DNA of 64,000 nt. It comes from Acerihabitans sp015654925. GTDB taxonomy: Bacteria > Pseudomonadota > Gammaproteobacteria > Enterobacterales > Enterobacteriaceae. The stretch lies in NCBI RefSeq assembly GCF_047324175.1, contig NZ_CP178732.1, positions 4,030,001 through 4,094,000 on the forward strand, read 5' to 3'. The position numbers were made by a program, and so were the translations under genes. Of this stretch, positions 1 to 9,134 are shown piece by piece; the stretch's first letter is position 1, and each line of letters opens with the position of its first letter. The notes beneath the pieces are model-generated. The model made no database searches, had not been told where the DNA came from, and worked only from the letters and a program-made list of their open reading frames with translations.

Positions 1-340
1 CCTGGACGCCTGGCTGGGCGAAGGCGGACGCCAGCTCTCCGGTGGCGAGCAGCGGCGGATCGGCATCGCCCGCGCCCTGCTCCACGACGCGCCGCTGCTG
101 CTGCTGGATGAACCCACGGAAGGCCTCGACGCCGCCACGGAGCGGCAGATCCTGGATCTACTGCTTCGATTGGGCGAAGATAAAACCGTCATTCTCGTCA
201 CCCACCGGCTTCAGGGCCTGGAGCGGATGGATCGCATATTGGTTATGGAACAAGGCGGAATCGACGAGCAGGGTAGCCATCGCATGCTGATGGCGGCGCG
301 GGGACGCTACTTCCGCTATCATTGCCCGGTGGGCGTATAA
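1..340 (+). CDS. cydC: CydC, C-terminal part of the heterodimeric ABC exporter CydDC
   Basis: The window opens inside this gene; about the last 112 codons are present, read from base 2, ending at TAA 338-340. What is visible is the end of an ABC ATPase domain: the signature LSGGEQ, a Walker B LLLLDEPTEGLD and the switch histidine in VTHRL. The sequence matches the end of CydC, which with CydD exports cysteine and glutathione across the inner membrane and is needed for assembly of cytochrome bd. The following gene is aat, the usual downstream neighbour of cydDC in enterobacteria, which supports the call over other ABC exporters. Confidence 0.93.
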   Translation, partial: LDAWLGEGGRQLSGGEQRRIGIARALLHDAPLLLLDEPTEGLDAATERQILDLLLRLGEDKTVILVTHRLQGLERMDRILVMEQGGIDEQGSHRMLMAARGRYFRYHCPVGV

Positions 341-370
341 TGATCCCATTAGCTAACGAGCCAAGGTGAT

Positions 371-1114
371 ATGACGAGAAGCTCCATGAGACTCTACAGG
401 CTGTCGCCGGATTCGCTGCGCTTTCCCGCGCCGACGTCCGCGCTCCATGAGCCTAACGGATTGTTGGCTTTCGGCGGCGATTTGTCTCCCGAGCGGCTGC
501 TGATGGCCTATCAACTGGGCATTTTCCCCTGGTACTCGCCCGGTGATGCCATTCTGTGGTGGTCGCCGGACCCACGGGCGGTACTTTATCCGCACGAGTT
601 TCATCTCAGCCGCAGCCTGAAGCGGTTTGTTAAACATTGCCCCTACCGTATCTCGCTCAACCAGGCGTTCGGAGCGGTGGTGGCCGCCTGCGCCGAACGG
701 GGCCAGGAAGGCACCTGGATCGGCCCGGACGTGGCGCAGGCATACAACCGGCTGCACCGGCTGGGCCAGGCGCATTCAGTGGAAGTTTGGGACGGCGACG
801 ACCTGGTGGGCGGCATGTACGGAGTAGCGCAGGGCGCCCTGTTTTGCGGGGAATCCATGTTCAGCCGGAGGGATAATGCCTCCAAGGTCGCGCTGCTGAC
901 TTTTTGCCGTTTCTTTAGGCAACAGGGCGGAAAACTGGTAGACTGTCAGGTATTGAACTCACACACGGCCTCGTTAGGCGCAAGGGAAATACCACGACGC
1001 GACTATCTGGCGCTGCTGAGTCAGTTACAATCCTTAACGCTGGCACCTGATTGCTGGCAACCGCAAACCCTCTCTGCCGTCACCTTAAACAGCGACATTA
1101 CTCCCTGTGACTGA
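371..1114 (+). CDS. aat: Leucyl/phenylalanyl-tRNA--protein transferase
   Basis: Aat transfers Leu or Phe from aminoacyl-tRNA to proteins with N-terminal Arg or Lys, creating N-degrons for the ClpS-ClpAP pathway. The 247-residue product shows the family blocks EPNGLLAFGGDLSPERL, GIFPWYSPGD, GMYGVAQG and the DCQVLNSHTASLG segment of the catalytic fold. An in-frame ATG at 386 gives a start closer to the E. coli protein; the ATG at 371 has a better spaced AAGG ribosome site, so the start could be either. It lies 30 bp after cydC, as in E. coli. Its substrate-delivery partners clpS and clpA are 3 kb away. Confidence 0.96.
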   Translation: MTRSSMRLYRLSPDSLRFPAPTSALHEPNGLLAFGGDLSPERLLMAYQLGIFPWYSPGDAILWWSPDPRAVLYPHEFHLSRSLKRFVKHCPYRISLNQAFGAVVAACAERGQEGTWIGPDVAQAYNRLHRLGQAHSVEVWDGDDLVGGMYGVAQGALFCGESMFSRRDNASKVALLTFCRFFRQQGGKLVDCQVLNSHTASLGAREIPRRDYLALLSQLQSLTLAPDCWQPQTLSAVTLNSDITPCD

Positions 1115-1206
1115 AGCGGCGTTCTTCATCACTTCTTTACATAATGAGGGTTTTTCGGCATTATCTTGCCGGTAAAAAACTATGGTATTTAAACCTAGAG
1201 GATTCG

Positions 1207-1425
1207 ATGGCCAAAGAAGACAATATTGAAATGCAAGGCACGGTACTGGATACATTGCCTAACACCATGTTCCGTGTGGAATTGGAAAACGGGCATGTGG
1301 TAACCGCTCATATCTCCGGTAAAATGCGTAAAAACTATATCCGCATCCTGACGGGCGACAAAGTCACTGTTGAGCTGACCCCGTACGACCTGAGCAAAGG
1401 CCGCATTGTCTTCCGTAGCCGCTGA
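1207..1425 (+). CDS. infA: Translation initiation factor IF-1
   Basis: IF-1 binds the A site of the 30S subunit during initiation. The product is 72 residues from the ATG at 1207 (MAKEDNIEMQGTV...), the exact length of the E. coli protein, and is almost identical across its single S1-like OB fold. An in-frame upstream ATG at 1144 would add 21 residues with no counterpart in the family and is not used here. A run of A/G bases just before 1207 (AGAGG at about 1197-1201) serves as ribosome site. In E. coli the tRNA gene serW lies between infA and clpA; it is absent here. Confidence 0.97.
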   Translation: MAKEDNIEMQGTVLDTLPNTMFRVELENGHVVTAHISGKMRKNYIRILTGDKVTVELTPYDLSKGRIVFRSR

Positions 1426-1591
1426 TAGGCTTCCTTCGCTGATATCCGCCCGCGGGCGTTGATATCGCCAACCCGCTGTCTGAAAGATCGGATGCCGGCG
1501 CCGGAATACGGCCCGGCATAATGCATTCCCGCTTTTGCGGTGTACCGTGATTAACGTACCTGGTTAATAGCTGAATACATTATTACCGATA

Positions 1592-1626
1592 ATAAAAAAG
1601 GCGATGCCAAGCATCGCCTTTTTACT
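1592..1626. terminator. Bidirectional Rho-independent terminator between infA and clpA
   Basis: A stem AAGGCGATG / CATCGCCTT with a short CCAAG loop is flanked by an A-run on the left and a T-run on the right. It can therefore end both the rightward infA transcript and the leftward clpSA transcript, whose stop codons face each other here. Confidence 0.85.
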
Positions 1627-1667
1627 ATACCCGCTATTTCACCTGTATTTCATCACCCAGGCCGGTG

Positions 1668-3941
1668 TTAGTGAACCACGCCTTCCGCTTTGCGTTTTTG
1701 CGCGCTGAGGAAATGGTAGCTAAGTTCTTTTTTATCTTTATTGAGCTCGACCGACACCGACCCGCCGTCAACCAAAGAACCGAACAGCAGTTCGTTGGCC
1801 AGCGGTTTTTTCAGGTTTTCCTGCATCACCCTGGCCATTGGCCGTGCGCCCATGGCTTTGTCGTAGCCCTTGGCGGACAGCCAGTCGCGCGCTTCGTCGC
1901 TGACTTCCAGCGAGACGCCCTTCGCATCCAGCTGCGCTTGCAGCTCAACGATAAACTTATCTACCACCAACTGAATGATTTCCGGCGATAAGTGATTAAA
2001 CCAAATCACATTATCCAGGCGGTTGCGGAACTCAGGGGTGAAGATCTTCTTGATCTCGCCCATGGCGTCCGTACTGTTATCCTGCTGAATCATACCGATG
2101 GACTGGCGCTGCGTTTCCTGCACCCCGGCGTTGGTGGTCATCACCACGATCACGTTGCGGAAGTCCGCCTTGCGGCCGTTGTTATCGGTCAGGGTGCCGT
2201 TGTCCATCACCTGCAGCAGCAGGTTAAAGACATCCGGATGCGCCTTCTCGATTTCATCGAGCAGCAATACCGCGTGTGGGTGCTTGAGCACCGCGTCGGT
2301 CAACAGGCCGCCCTGGTCGTAGCCCACATATCCCGGAGGCGCGCCGATCAAGCGGCTGACGGTGTGGCGTTCCATATATTCCGACATATCAAAGCGCAAT
2401 AATTCAATATCCAGCGCCTTGGCCAGCTGTACGGTCACCTCGGTTTTACCCACCCCCGTCGGACCCGCGAACAGGAAAGACCCCACCGGCTTATGATCCT
2501 GGCCCAGCCCGGCCCGGCTCATTTTGATCGCTTCGGTCAGCGCCTCGATGGCTTTATCCTGGCCGAACACCAGCATCTTAAGGCGTTCGCTCAAATTCTT
2601 CAGCACATCGCGGTCGCTGGCGGAGACGGTTTTTTCCGGAATGCGGGCGATGCGCGCCACCACCGATTCGATATCGGCCACATTAACGGTTTTCTTGCGT
2701 TTGCTCACCGGCATCAACCGGCTGCGGGCGCCCGCTTCATCGATAACGTCGATGGCCTTGTCCGGCAAATGGCGATCGTTGATGTATTTAACCGCCAGTT
2801 CCACCGCGGCGCGCACCGCCTTGGCGGTATAACGCACATCATGATGGGCTTCGTATTTGGGTTTCAGGCCGGTCAGTATCTGCACGGTTTCTTCCACCGT
2901 GGGTTCGGTAATATCGATTTTCTGGAAACGGCGCGCCAAGGCGCGATCTTTTTCGAAAATATTACTGAATTCCTGATACGTCGTGGAACCCATGACCCGG
3001 ATCTTGCCGCTGGAGAGCAGCGGCTTGATCAGATTCGCCGCATCGACCTGTCCGCCGGAGGCGGCGCCCGCACCGATAATGGTGTGGATCTCGTCGATAA
3101 ACAGAATGCTGTTCTTGTCCGATTCCAATTGTTTCAGCAACGCTTTGAAACGCTTCTCGAAGTCGCCGCGGTATTTGGTACCCGCCAGCAACGACCCGAT
3201 ATCCAAAGAGTAGATGGTGCATTCGGCAATGACTTCTGGCACATCGCCCTGCACGATACGCCAGGCCAGGCCTTCGGCGATCGCCGTCTTGCCCACGCCG
3301 GATTCGCCCACCAGCAGCGGATTGTTTTTACGCCGGCGGCACAGTACCTGGATGGCCCGTTCAAGCTCGCGCTCGCGGCCGATCAGGGGATCTATGCCAC
3401 CCACCCGGGCGAGTTGGTTGAGATTTGTAGTGAAGTTTTCCATACGCTCCTCCCCGCCTGCCTGCTCTTCATTGACCGGGTTTTCCGGTCCCGGTGCCTG
3501 CGTTTCATCTTTACGAGTGCCGTGGGAGATGAAATTCACTATATCCAGTCGGCTGACGTCATGCTTGCGCAGCAGGTAGGCCGCCTGCGATTCCTGTTCG
3601 CTGAAAATAGCGACCAGGACATTGGCGCCCGACACTTCGCTGCGACCGGAGGATTGCACATGGAACACCGCGCGCTGTAATACGCGCTGGAAACTAAGCG
3701 TAGGCTGTGTGTCCCGCTCTTCGTCACTGGTCGGTAAGGTTGGTGTGGTTTGTTCGATAAATGCTTCGAGTTCCTGGCGCAACGCCACCAGATCGACCGT
3801 GCACGCTTCCAGCGCTTCCCGCGCGGAAGGGTTGCTGAGCAATGCCAGCAGCAGATGTTCAACGGTCATAAACTCATGCCGGTGCTCACGCGCTCTGGCG
3901 AAAGCCATATTTAAACTGAGTTCCAGTTCTTGATTGAGCAT
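1668..3941 (-). CDS. clpA: ClpA, ATPase subunit of the ClpAP protease
   Basis: ClpA is a hexameric AAA+ unfoldase that feeds proteins into the ClpP chamber in the cytoplasm. The 757-residue product has the N-terminal double Clp-N repeat (about 1-150), two AAA+ modules with Walker A motifs GESGVGKT (near residue 213) and GPTGVGKT (near 495), Walker B LLLDEIEKAHPD, and the IGL-type ClpP-docking loop in the second module. The ATG at 3941 is chosen: the GTG two codons upstream overlaps the GGGAGG ribosome site. The gene follows clpS on the same strand with a 27-bp gap, the standard clpSA arrangement. Confidence 0.97.
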   Translation of the reverse strand: MLNQELELSLNMAFARAREHRHEFMTVEHLLLALLSNPSAREALEACTVDLVALRQELEAFIEQTTPTLPTSDEERDTQPTLSFQRVLQRAVFHVQSSGRSEVSGANVLVAIFSEQESQAAYLLRKHDVSRLDIVNFISHGTRKDETQAPGPENPVNEEQAGGEERMENFTTNLNQLARVGGIDPLIGRERELERAIQVLCRRRKNNPLLVGESGVGKTAIAEGLAWRIVQGDVPEVIAECTIYSLDIGSLLAGTKYRGDFEKRFKALLKQLESDKNSILFIDEIHTIIGAGAASGGQVDAANLIKPLLSSGKIRVMGSTTYQEFSNIFEKDRALARRFQKIDITEPTVEETVQILTGLKPKYEAHHDVRYTAKAVRAAVELAVKYINDRHLPDKAIDVIDEAGARSRLMPVSKRKKTVNVADIESVVARIARIPEKTVSASDRDVLKNLSERLKMLVFGQDKAIEALTEAIKMSRAGLGQDHKPVGSFLFAGPTGVGKTEVTVQLAKALDIELLRFDMSEYMERHTVSRLIGAPPGYVGYDQGGLLTDAVLKHPHAVLLLDEIEKAHPDVFNLLLQVMDNGTLTDNNGRKADFRNVIVVMTTNAGVQETQRQSIGMIQQDNSTDAMGEIKKIFTPEFRNRLDNVIWFNHLSPEIIQLVVDKFIVELQAQLDAKGVSLEVSDEARDWLSAKGYDKAMGARPMARVMQENLKKPLANELLFGSLVDGGSVSVELNKDKKELSYHFLSAQKRKAEGVVH

Positions 3942-3968
3942 TGGCACCTCCCCAAATTGATTGCCTTT

Positions 3969-4289
3969 TCAGGCCTTTTCCAGCGTACAAAGCAACGGAT
4001 GCTCATTTTCCCGGGCATAGCGATTAACATGAGCGGCTTTGGTTTCTGCGACTTCGGCGGTGTAAACACCGCAGATAGCCTTGCCATGATAATGCACCGT
4101 AAGCATCAGTTGCGTTGCACGTTCAACATCATAAGAAAAGAACTTTTGCAGTACGTCAATAACAAATTCCATCGGCGTGTAATCGTCATTGATAAGTATC
4201 ACTTTATACATTGATGGGGGTTTTACCGCATCTTTCAACAGGTCCTCGGCAAAATTTTGCTCGCCCGGCCTTTCACTTGTGTTACCCAT
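3969..4289 (-). CDS. clpS: ClpS, N-degron adaptor for ClpAP
   Basis: ClpS binds proteins with N-terminal Leu, Phe, Trp or Tyr and hands them to ClpA. The 106 residues include the conserved N34-D35-D36 in the NDDYTPMEF segment and H66 in the TVHYHGKA segment, which form the binding pocket for the N-terminal residue, and the C-terminal end LLCTLEKA. Residues 1-25 are the variable N-terminal tail that enters the ClpA pore. The gene lies directly upstream of clpA and is divergent from cspD. Confidence 0.97.
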   Translation of the reverse strand: MGNTSERPGEQNFAEDLLKDAVKPPSMYKVILINDDYTPMEFVIDVLQKFFSYDVERATQLMLTVHYHGKAICGVYTAEVAETKAAHVNRYARENEHPLLCTLEKA

Positions 4290-4659
4290 CGTCTTTCCGT
4301 CGATATGTTTCTCTTACTTGATATAACGTTGCGTCCACCGAACCATTATCACGACGCAACCCCATCATGGTTATCAGTCTAACATCAGATATTCAAAACC
4401 GCTGTTTGCTATAACCTATGACAACAATAGGATTTTGAACGCAGCTGTTGTATTGAGATTTTGCCAAAAAAGCGTCAATAGCGTTACCTGCTTCAAAGTT
4501 TAGTAATGTCATCAGCCAACTCCCCCAGCATCCTCTTGACCTATCGTTCCTATCCTCTAGAGTGTACTTGCGTAAGCCGCGGCGGTTTTGACCAATCAGG
4601 CTTACAACGTTCAACAATCCTCATCACGTATAAGATTCGGTTGCGAGGGATGTAGAAAC
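4290..4659. other. Divergent promoter region of clpS and cspD
   Basis: This 370-bp stretch is AT-rich and holds no convincing gene; it must carry the promoters of clpS (left) and cspD (right). I could not place -35/-10 boxes with confidence. Confidence 0.5.
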
Positions 4660-4881
4660 ATGGAGACGGGTAAAGTTAAATGGTTCAATAACGCCAAAGG
4701 TTTTGGGTTTATCTGTCCTGAAAGCGGCGGCGAGGATATATTTGCGCATTACTCAACAATCCAGATGGACGGTTATCGAACGCTCAAAGCCGGGCAAGTG
4801 GTCAGATTCGATGTTCATCAAGGTCCCAAGGGGAACCACGCGAGTCTGATTGTGCCTGTTGAAACCGAGACTGTTGCCTGA
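4660..4881 (+). CDS. cspD: CspD, cold-shock-like inhibitor of DNA replication
   Basis: The 73-residue product carries the RNP1 motif KGFGFI (13-18) and RNP2 in DIFAHY (26-31) of the cold-shock OB fold, and the length and C-terminal end fit CspD rather than CspA-type 70-residue proteins. In E. coli CspD is a stationary-phase toxin-like protein that binds single-stranded DNA and blocks replication, and is degraded by Lon. The ATG at 4660 follows GAGGGATG-type purines; an upstream in-frame ATG at 4588 would add residues unrelated to the family. Divergent from clpS, as in E. coli. Confidence 0.95.
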   Translation: METGKVKWFNNAKGFGFICPESGGEDIFAHYSTIQMDGYRTLKAGQVVRFDVHQGPKGNHASLIVPVETETVA

Positions 4882-4919
4882 TAACGCGCCTCGCGATTAA
4901 TGCCTAAGATGCCTAATGA

Positions 4920-4947
4920 AATGCCAGTGAATCGCTGGCATTTTTTT
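4920..4947 (+). terminator. Terminator of cspD
   Basis: Stem AATGCCAG / CTGGCATT followed by seven T, 38 bp after the cspD stop codon. Confidence 0.85.
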
Positions 4948-5175
4948 CTGCCGCTCGTCCCTGCATACTCAAGGTATAACATTTTTCTTTTAAGACGCAA
5001 GTATAATTATGATGGTTGCAATTACTATCTGGTTCACCATTTCCCTCCCCCCGGCAAAATATAAACAAACATTAAACACCATGTAATCTCATCCCCCACC
5101 GGCAACCACATTGATGCCCGGTTTAGACATGTTTTGGTGAAATAGCTATTTCCATGAAAACCAGGGCATATCCCC

Positions 5176-6153
5176 ATGTCACAGCTTGTATCCAGTCTGG
5201 AAAAACCACGTTTATTAACCGGTTGGCAATTGGCCCTGGCTCTGTTCCGCGGCAAGCTGGTGCCGGGCATGGCCTGGCGCCACCGTTTCTATCGCGGCAA
5301 GTTTCTGTTCCGCCATTTGTGGACCGCCGCATATTCGGTACCCTGGCTGAGGTATCTGGCCTGCTGTCCCATATTGCCGGAAATACTGCAATCGCAGCCG
5401 GGATTGCCCTGCAAGCTGCATCGCCCTTACCTGGCGTCGAACATGAACCACAAGCAGCAGCTGGCCGCCCTGGTTTACCACTACGACTATATCCAGCAGC
5501 ATTTGCCCCGCCCATTGCTCAACGGGCACCTGACCCGCAGCGGTATCGTCCTTGCCACGCTGGAGGGCAAAAACGGCCAGCAGTTCTACCTGCGCCTCGG
5601 CTCCCTTGACAATCTCAATCGTGAAGGCGAAGCCACCGTTCTTATTACCGACGAACGGGGCGTGATGCTGGCGGAAATGACCTTTGTCATCACGCCGGAA
5701 CAAGGCACGACCCTGTTTATCGGCGGCCTGCAGGGCGCGCAGCGGCAGGTGCCCCACGAGGCCATCCACCTCGCCACCAAATCCTGCCACGGCCTGTTTC
5801 CCAAGCGGCTGGTGCTCGAAGCCGTAACCCTGCTGGCGACAAACCTGGGCGCACGGCAAATTTTAGCGGTGGGGAACCGCACCCATATGTACCAGGAGTG
5901 GCGGTATTTTTATAAAAAGAAAGGCTTCCTGCATGCGGATTATGACAATTTCTGGTTGTCTATGCAGGCCCAGCCCCACGGGGAGGGATATTTCCGTTTA
6001 CCCCTGGCCATTACGCGCAAGGGGCTGGAAACGCTGCCCAGCAAGAAACGCGCCGAATACCGGCGCCGTTATGAACTGCTGGATCGGCTCGCCGCGCAAA
6101 TCAACGCTTTTTTCCCCCACACCACCGGTGCGGGCGGGACATCACGGGCATAA
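5176..6153 (+). CDS. ybjX: VirK/YbjX family protein (DUF535)
   Basis: The 325-residue protein matches the VirK/YbjX family over its whole length, including the central block FIGGLQGAQ, the segment HEAIHLATKSCHGLFPKRLV and the C-terminal KKRAEYRRRYELLD. Family members are linked to virulence and resistance to antimicrobial peptides in Shigella and Salmonella, but the biochemical activity is not known. No signal peptide or clear membrane segment is visible. In E. coli macAB separates ybjX from cspD; those genes are missing, so ybjX follows cspD directly. Confidence 0.92.
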   Translation: MSQLVSSLEKPRLLTGWQLALALFRGKLVPGMAWRHRFYRGKFLFRHLWTAAYSVPWLRYLACCPILPEILQSQPGLPCKLHRPYLASNMNHKQQLAALVYHYDYIQQHLPRPLLNGHLTRSGIVLATLEGKNGQQFYLRLGSLDNLNREGEATVLITDERGVMLAEMTFVITPEQGTTLFIGGLQGAQRQVPHEAIHLATKSCHGLFPKRLVLEAVTLLATNLGARQILAVGNRTHMYQEWRYFYKKKGFLHADYDNFWLSMQAQPHGEGYFRLPLAITRKGLETLPSKKRAEYRRRYELLDRLAAQINAFFPHTTGAGGTSRA

Positions 6154-6269
6154 GCCAAGCGCCCGGCTGGAAAAAAGAGATTAATATGCCTGCTTTACAG
6201 CGATCCCGGTTTTCGTTAGCTTAAGGCTGCTTTTTTCTTCCCGCCGCGCAAAAGGATGTGACCCGCGTT

Positions 6270-7169
6270 ATGTATTCCAGCCTCTTACTTATTCTTATTC
6301 CGCTGATCGCAGGTTACATGTTGCCCCGCCTGGGCAAGCCTCTCCTGCGCGCCTTGAATCGCTTGCTAAGCGCCATGGTCTACATCATCCTGTTTTTTAT
6401 GGGGATAAGCCTGGCGTTTCTGGATAATCTAGCCACTAACCTATTATTGATTGCCTGGTATGCCGGCGTCAGCGCCGTGTGCATATTGTCTGTTAACGCC
6501 CTGGCGCTGTGGTGGCTGGGAAAACGGTCTCCCTGGCGCGGCGCCAACCGTCAGGAGACCCCGCCGTCCAGGCTGCGCATGGCCATGGATTCCCTGCAGC
6601 TTTTCCTGGTGGTGATTGCGGGTTTTCTTATCGGCCTGACGCAGTGGCACTGGCTGAGCGTAGCGTCCCGGGCCAGCGAATTTGCCCTGATTGTCTTATT
6701 GCTGCTGGTGGGCATCCAGCTGCGCAACGGCGGCATGACGCTGCGGCAAATTCTGCTGAACCGGCGCGGCACCATTATCGCGCTCGTCGTGGCCGCCAGC
6801 GCCATGCTGGGCGGCGCGCTAGCGGCGGTAATACTGGGTTTGCCCCTGCAAACCGGCCTGGCCATGGCCTCGGCCTTCGGCTGGTATTCCCTGTCGGGAG
6901 TGCTGATGAGCGACGCCTTTGGCCCGGTAATAGGCAGCGCGGCATTTTTTAACGATCTGGTGCGCGAACTGCTGGCGATAATGCTGATTCCAGGGCTGAT
7001 GCGCCGCAGCCGCAGCTTGGCCCTTGGCCTGTGCGGCGCCACCTCGATGGATTTCACTTTACCGGTATTGCAGCGCAGCGGCGGGCTGGAGGTCGTGCCG
7101 GCCGCCATCGTCCATGGCTTTTTGCTGAGCCTGCTGGCCCCGATCCTGATCGCCTTGTTCTCCGCCTGA
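6270..7169 (+). CDS. lysO: LysO, L-lysine exporter
   Basis: LysO (formerly YbjE) exports lysine and the toxic analogue thialysine across the inner membrane. The 299 residues are strongly hydrophobic, with eight or so membrane spans, and carry the conserved blocks FFMGISLAFLDNL near the start, VGIQLRNGGMTL, and GWYSLSGVLMSDAFGPVIGSAAFFNDL followed by GLCGATSMDFTLP. The start at 6270 gives the same length as E. coli LysO; a GTG at 6258 would lie on top of the AAAGGA ribosome site. It is probably monocistronic and in the same direction as ybjX and poxB. Confidence 0.94.
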   Translation: MYSSLLLILIPLIAGYMLPRLGKPLLRALNRLLSAMVYIILFFMGISLAFLDNLATNLLLIAWYAGVSAVCILSVNALALWWLGKRSPWRGANRQETPPSRLRMAMDSLQLFLVVIAGFLIGLTQWHWLSVASRASEFALIVLLLLVGIQLRNGGMTLRQILLNRRGTIIALVVAASAMLGGALAAVILGLPLQTGLAMASAFGWYSLSGVLMSDAFGPVIGSAAFFNDLVRELLAIMLIPGLMRRSRSLALGLCGATSMDFTLPVLQRSGGLEVVPAAIVHGFLLSLLAPILIALFSA

Positions 7170-7320
7170 TCCAGCGGAATGGTTAAAAACCGGCCGGGCG
7201 ATCCCCGGCTAATCCTGGGTGATTGACTTTTTTCATACTGCCCATCCCGATTTAAAAGGACTAAGCTTTACCGGCATGGAAATTTTTTGCCATGGTTTAG
7301 CCAATTTTAAGGGGAAAGCG

Positions 7321-9042
7321 ATGAAACAAACCGTTGCATCAATGGTTGCCAGGACCCTGGAGCAGGCCGGCGTCAAGCGTATCTGGGGCGTCACCGGCGA
7401 CTCGCTTAACGGATTAAGCGACAGCCTCAACCGTATGGGCACCATTAAATGGATGGGTACCCGCCACGAAGAGGTGGCCGCGTTTGCCGCCGGCGCGGAG
7501 GCCCACGTCACCGGCCAGCTGGCGGTATGCGCCGGCTCCTGCGGTCCCGGCAACCTGCATTTGATCAATGGATTATATGACTGCCATCGCAATCGGGTGC
7601 CTGTGCTGGCCATCGCCGCCCATATCCCCTCCAGTGAAATCGGCAGCGGTTATTTTCAGGAAACCCACCCGGAAGAACTGTTTCGCGAGTGCAGCCACTA
7701 CTGCGAGCTGGTATCCAATCCGGAACAATTGCCCCAGGTGCTGGGCATTGCCATGCGCAAGGCCATTCTTAACCGCGGCGTCTCGGTTATCGTATTGCCC
7801 GGCGACGTGGCGCTGAAACCGGCACCGGTTGACGCCCAACCGGTATGGTATACGCCGCAGCCACCCCTGGTCATTCCCTCGGTAACGGAACTGGAAAAAC
7901 TGGCCGACGTTCTCAACCAGGCGGAAAATATTACCCTGATGTGCGGCTGCGGCTGCGCCCAGGCCCATGACGAAGTGGTGCAGCTGGCCGGGCTGCTCAA
8001 AGCGCCGGTGGTGCATGCCCTGCGCGGCAAGGAGCATCTGGAATGGGATAACCCCTATGATGTGGGCATGACCGGCCTGATCGGTTTCTCTTCCGGCTAC
8101 CACGCCATGATGAACGCCGACACGCTGGTGCTGTTGGGCACCCGCTTTCCCTATCGCGCATTTTATCCCACCGATGCCAAAATCGTCCAAATCGATATCG
8201 ATCCGGGCAGTCTGGGCGCCCATTGCCCGGTTAACATGGCGCTGGTGGGCGATATTAAATCCACCCTGGCGGTGCTGCTGCCGCGCCTGAAAGAAAAAAC
8301 CGGCCGTCATCATCTCGACCAGGCGCTGGAACATTATCATGAGACGCGCCGCGATCTCGACGCCCTGGCGCAGCCGAGCCCCAACAAACCCATTCATCCG
8401 CAGTATGTGGCCCAGCAGATTAGCCGCCTGGCCGCGCCGGACGCCATTTTTACCTGTGATGTAGGCACCCCGACCGTATGGGCGGCCCGCTATCTGGAAA
8501 TGAATGGCAAACGCCGCCTGATCGGCTCGTTCAACCATGGTTCCATGGCCAACGCCATGCCGCAGGCCCTGGGCGCCCAGGCGGCCTACCCCGATCGCCA
8601 GGTAGTGGCGTTATGCGGCGACGGCGGTTTTGCCATGCTGATGGGCGATTTCCTGTCCATGGCGCAGATGAAATTGCCGGTTAAGATTGTCATTTTTAAT
8701 AACAGCGTATTGGGCTTCGTGGCGATGGAAATGAAGGCAGGCGGCTATCTGACCGACGGGACCGAACTCAAAAACCCGGATTTCGCCGCGATAGCCCAAG
8801 CCGCCGGCATCAAAGGGATTCGCGTGGAAAAATCCGCCGATCTCAACGCCGCGCTGGAAGAGGCCTTCGCCACCGACGGACCGGTGGTGGTGGACGTCAT
8901 TACGGCGAAAGAAGAGCTGGCCATGCCGCCGCAAATTAAATTTGAACAAGCCAAAGGATTCAGTCTGTATATGCTGCGCGCCATTATTAACGGGCGCGGC
9001 GATGAAGTGGTAGAATTGGCAAAAACCAACTGGCTGCGTTAA
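7321..9042 (+). CDS. poxB: Pyruvate dehydrogenase (quinone), pyruvate oxidase
   Basis: PoxB oxidises pyruvate to acetate and CO2 and passes electrons to ubiquinone; it is a peripheral inner-membrane enzyme. The 573 residues show the thiamine diphosphate domain order of the family: glutamate E50 in the TRHEEVAAFAAGAE block, a central FAD-binding domain, and the C-terminal GDGGF...NN metal/ThDP motif. The last ~23 residues (IINGRGDEVVELAKTNWLR end) are the membrane-binding peptide. ATG 7321 follows AAGGGGAAAGCG. In E. coli hcp-hcr sit upstream and ltaE downstream; only ltaE is kept, suggesting poxB-ltaE co-transcription. Confidence 0.97.
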   Translation: MKQTVASMVARTLEQAGVKRIWGVTGDSLNGLSDSLNRMGTIKWMGTRHEEVAAFAAGAEAHVTGQLAVCAGSCGPGNLHLINGLYDCHRNRVPVLAIAAHIPSSEIGSGYFQETHPEELFRECSHYCELVSNPEQLPQVLGIAMRKAILNRGVSVIVLPGDVALKPAPVDAQPVWYTPQPPLVIPSVTELEKLADVLNQAENITLMCGCGCAQAHDEVVQLAGLLKAPVVHALRGKEHLEWDNPYDVGMTGLIGFSSGYHAMMNADTLVLLGTRFPYRAFYPTDAKIVQIDIDPGSLGAHCPVNMALVGDIKSTLAVLLPRLKEKTGRHHLDQALEHYHETRRDLDALAQPSPNKPIHPQYVAQQISRLAAPDAIFTCDVGTPTVWAARYLEMNGKRRLIGSFNHGSMANAMPQALGAQAAYPDRQVVALCGDGGFAMLMGDFLSMAQMKLPVKIVIFNNSVLGFVAMEMKAGGYLTDGTELKNPDFAAIAQAAGIKGIRVEKSADLNAALEEAFATDGPVVVDVITAKEELAMPPQIKFEQAKGFSLYMLRAIINGRGDEVVELAKTNWLR

Positions 9043-9134
9043 AGCGTGATATCGCCCAGGGGATCGATGGCGAGATCCCGGCCGGGCGGTATCGTCATGG
9101 GCGGTAGCCGGACAAATAACGTAATGGAGTAGGC

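Noticed and set aside
2493..3680. A 395-codon plus-strand frame antisense to clpA
   Set aside because: It is the shadow of clpA, an unmistakable conserved gene on the other strand; long antisense frames are usual in GC-rich codon use.
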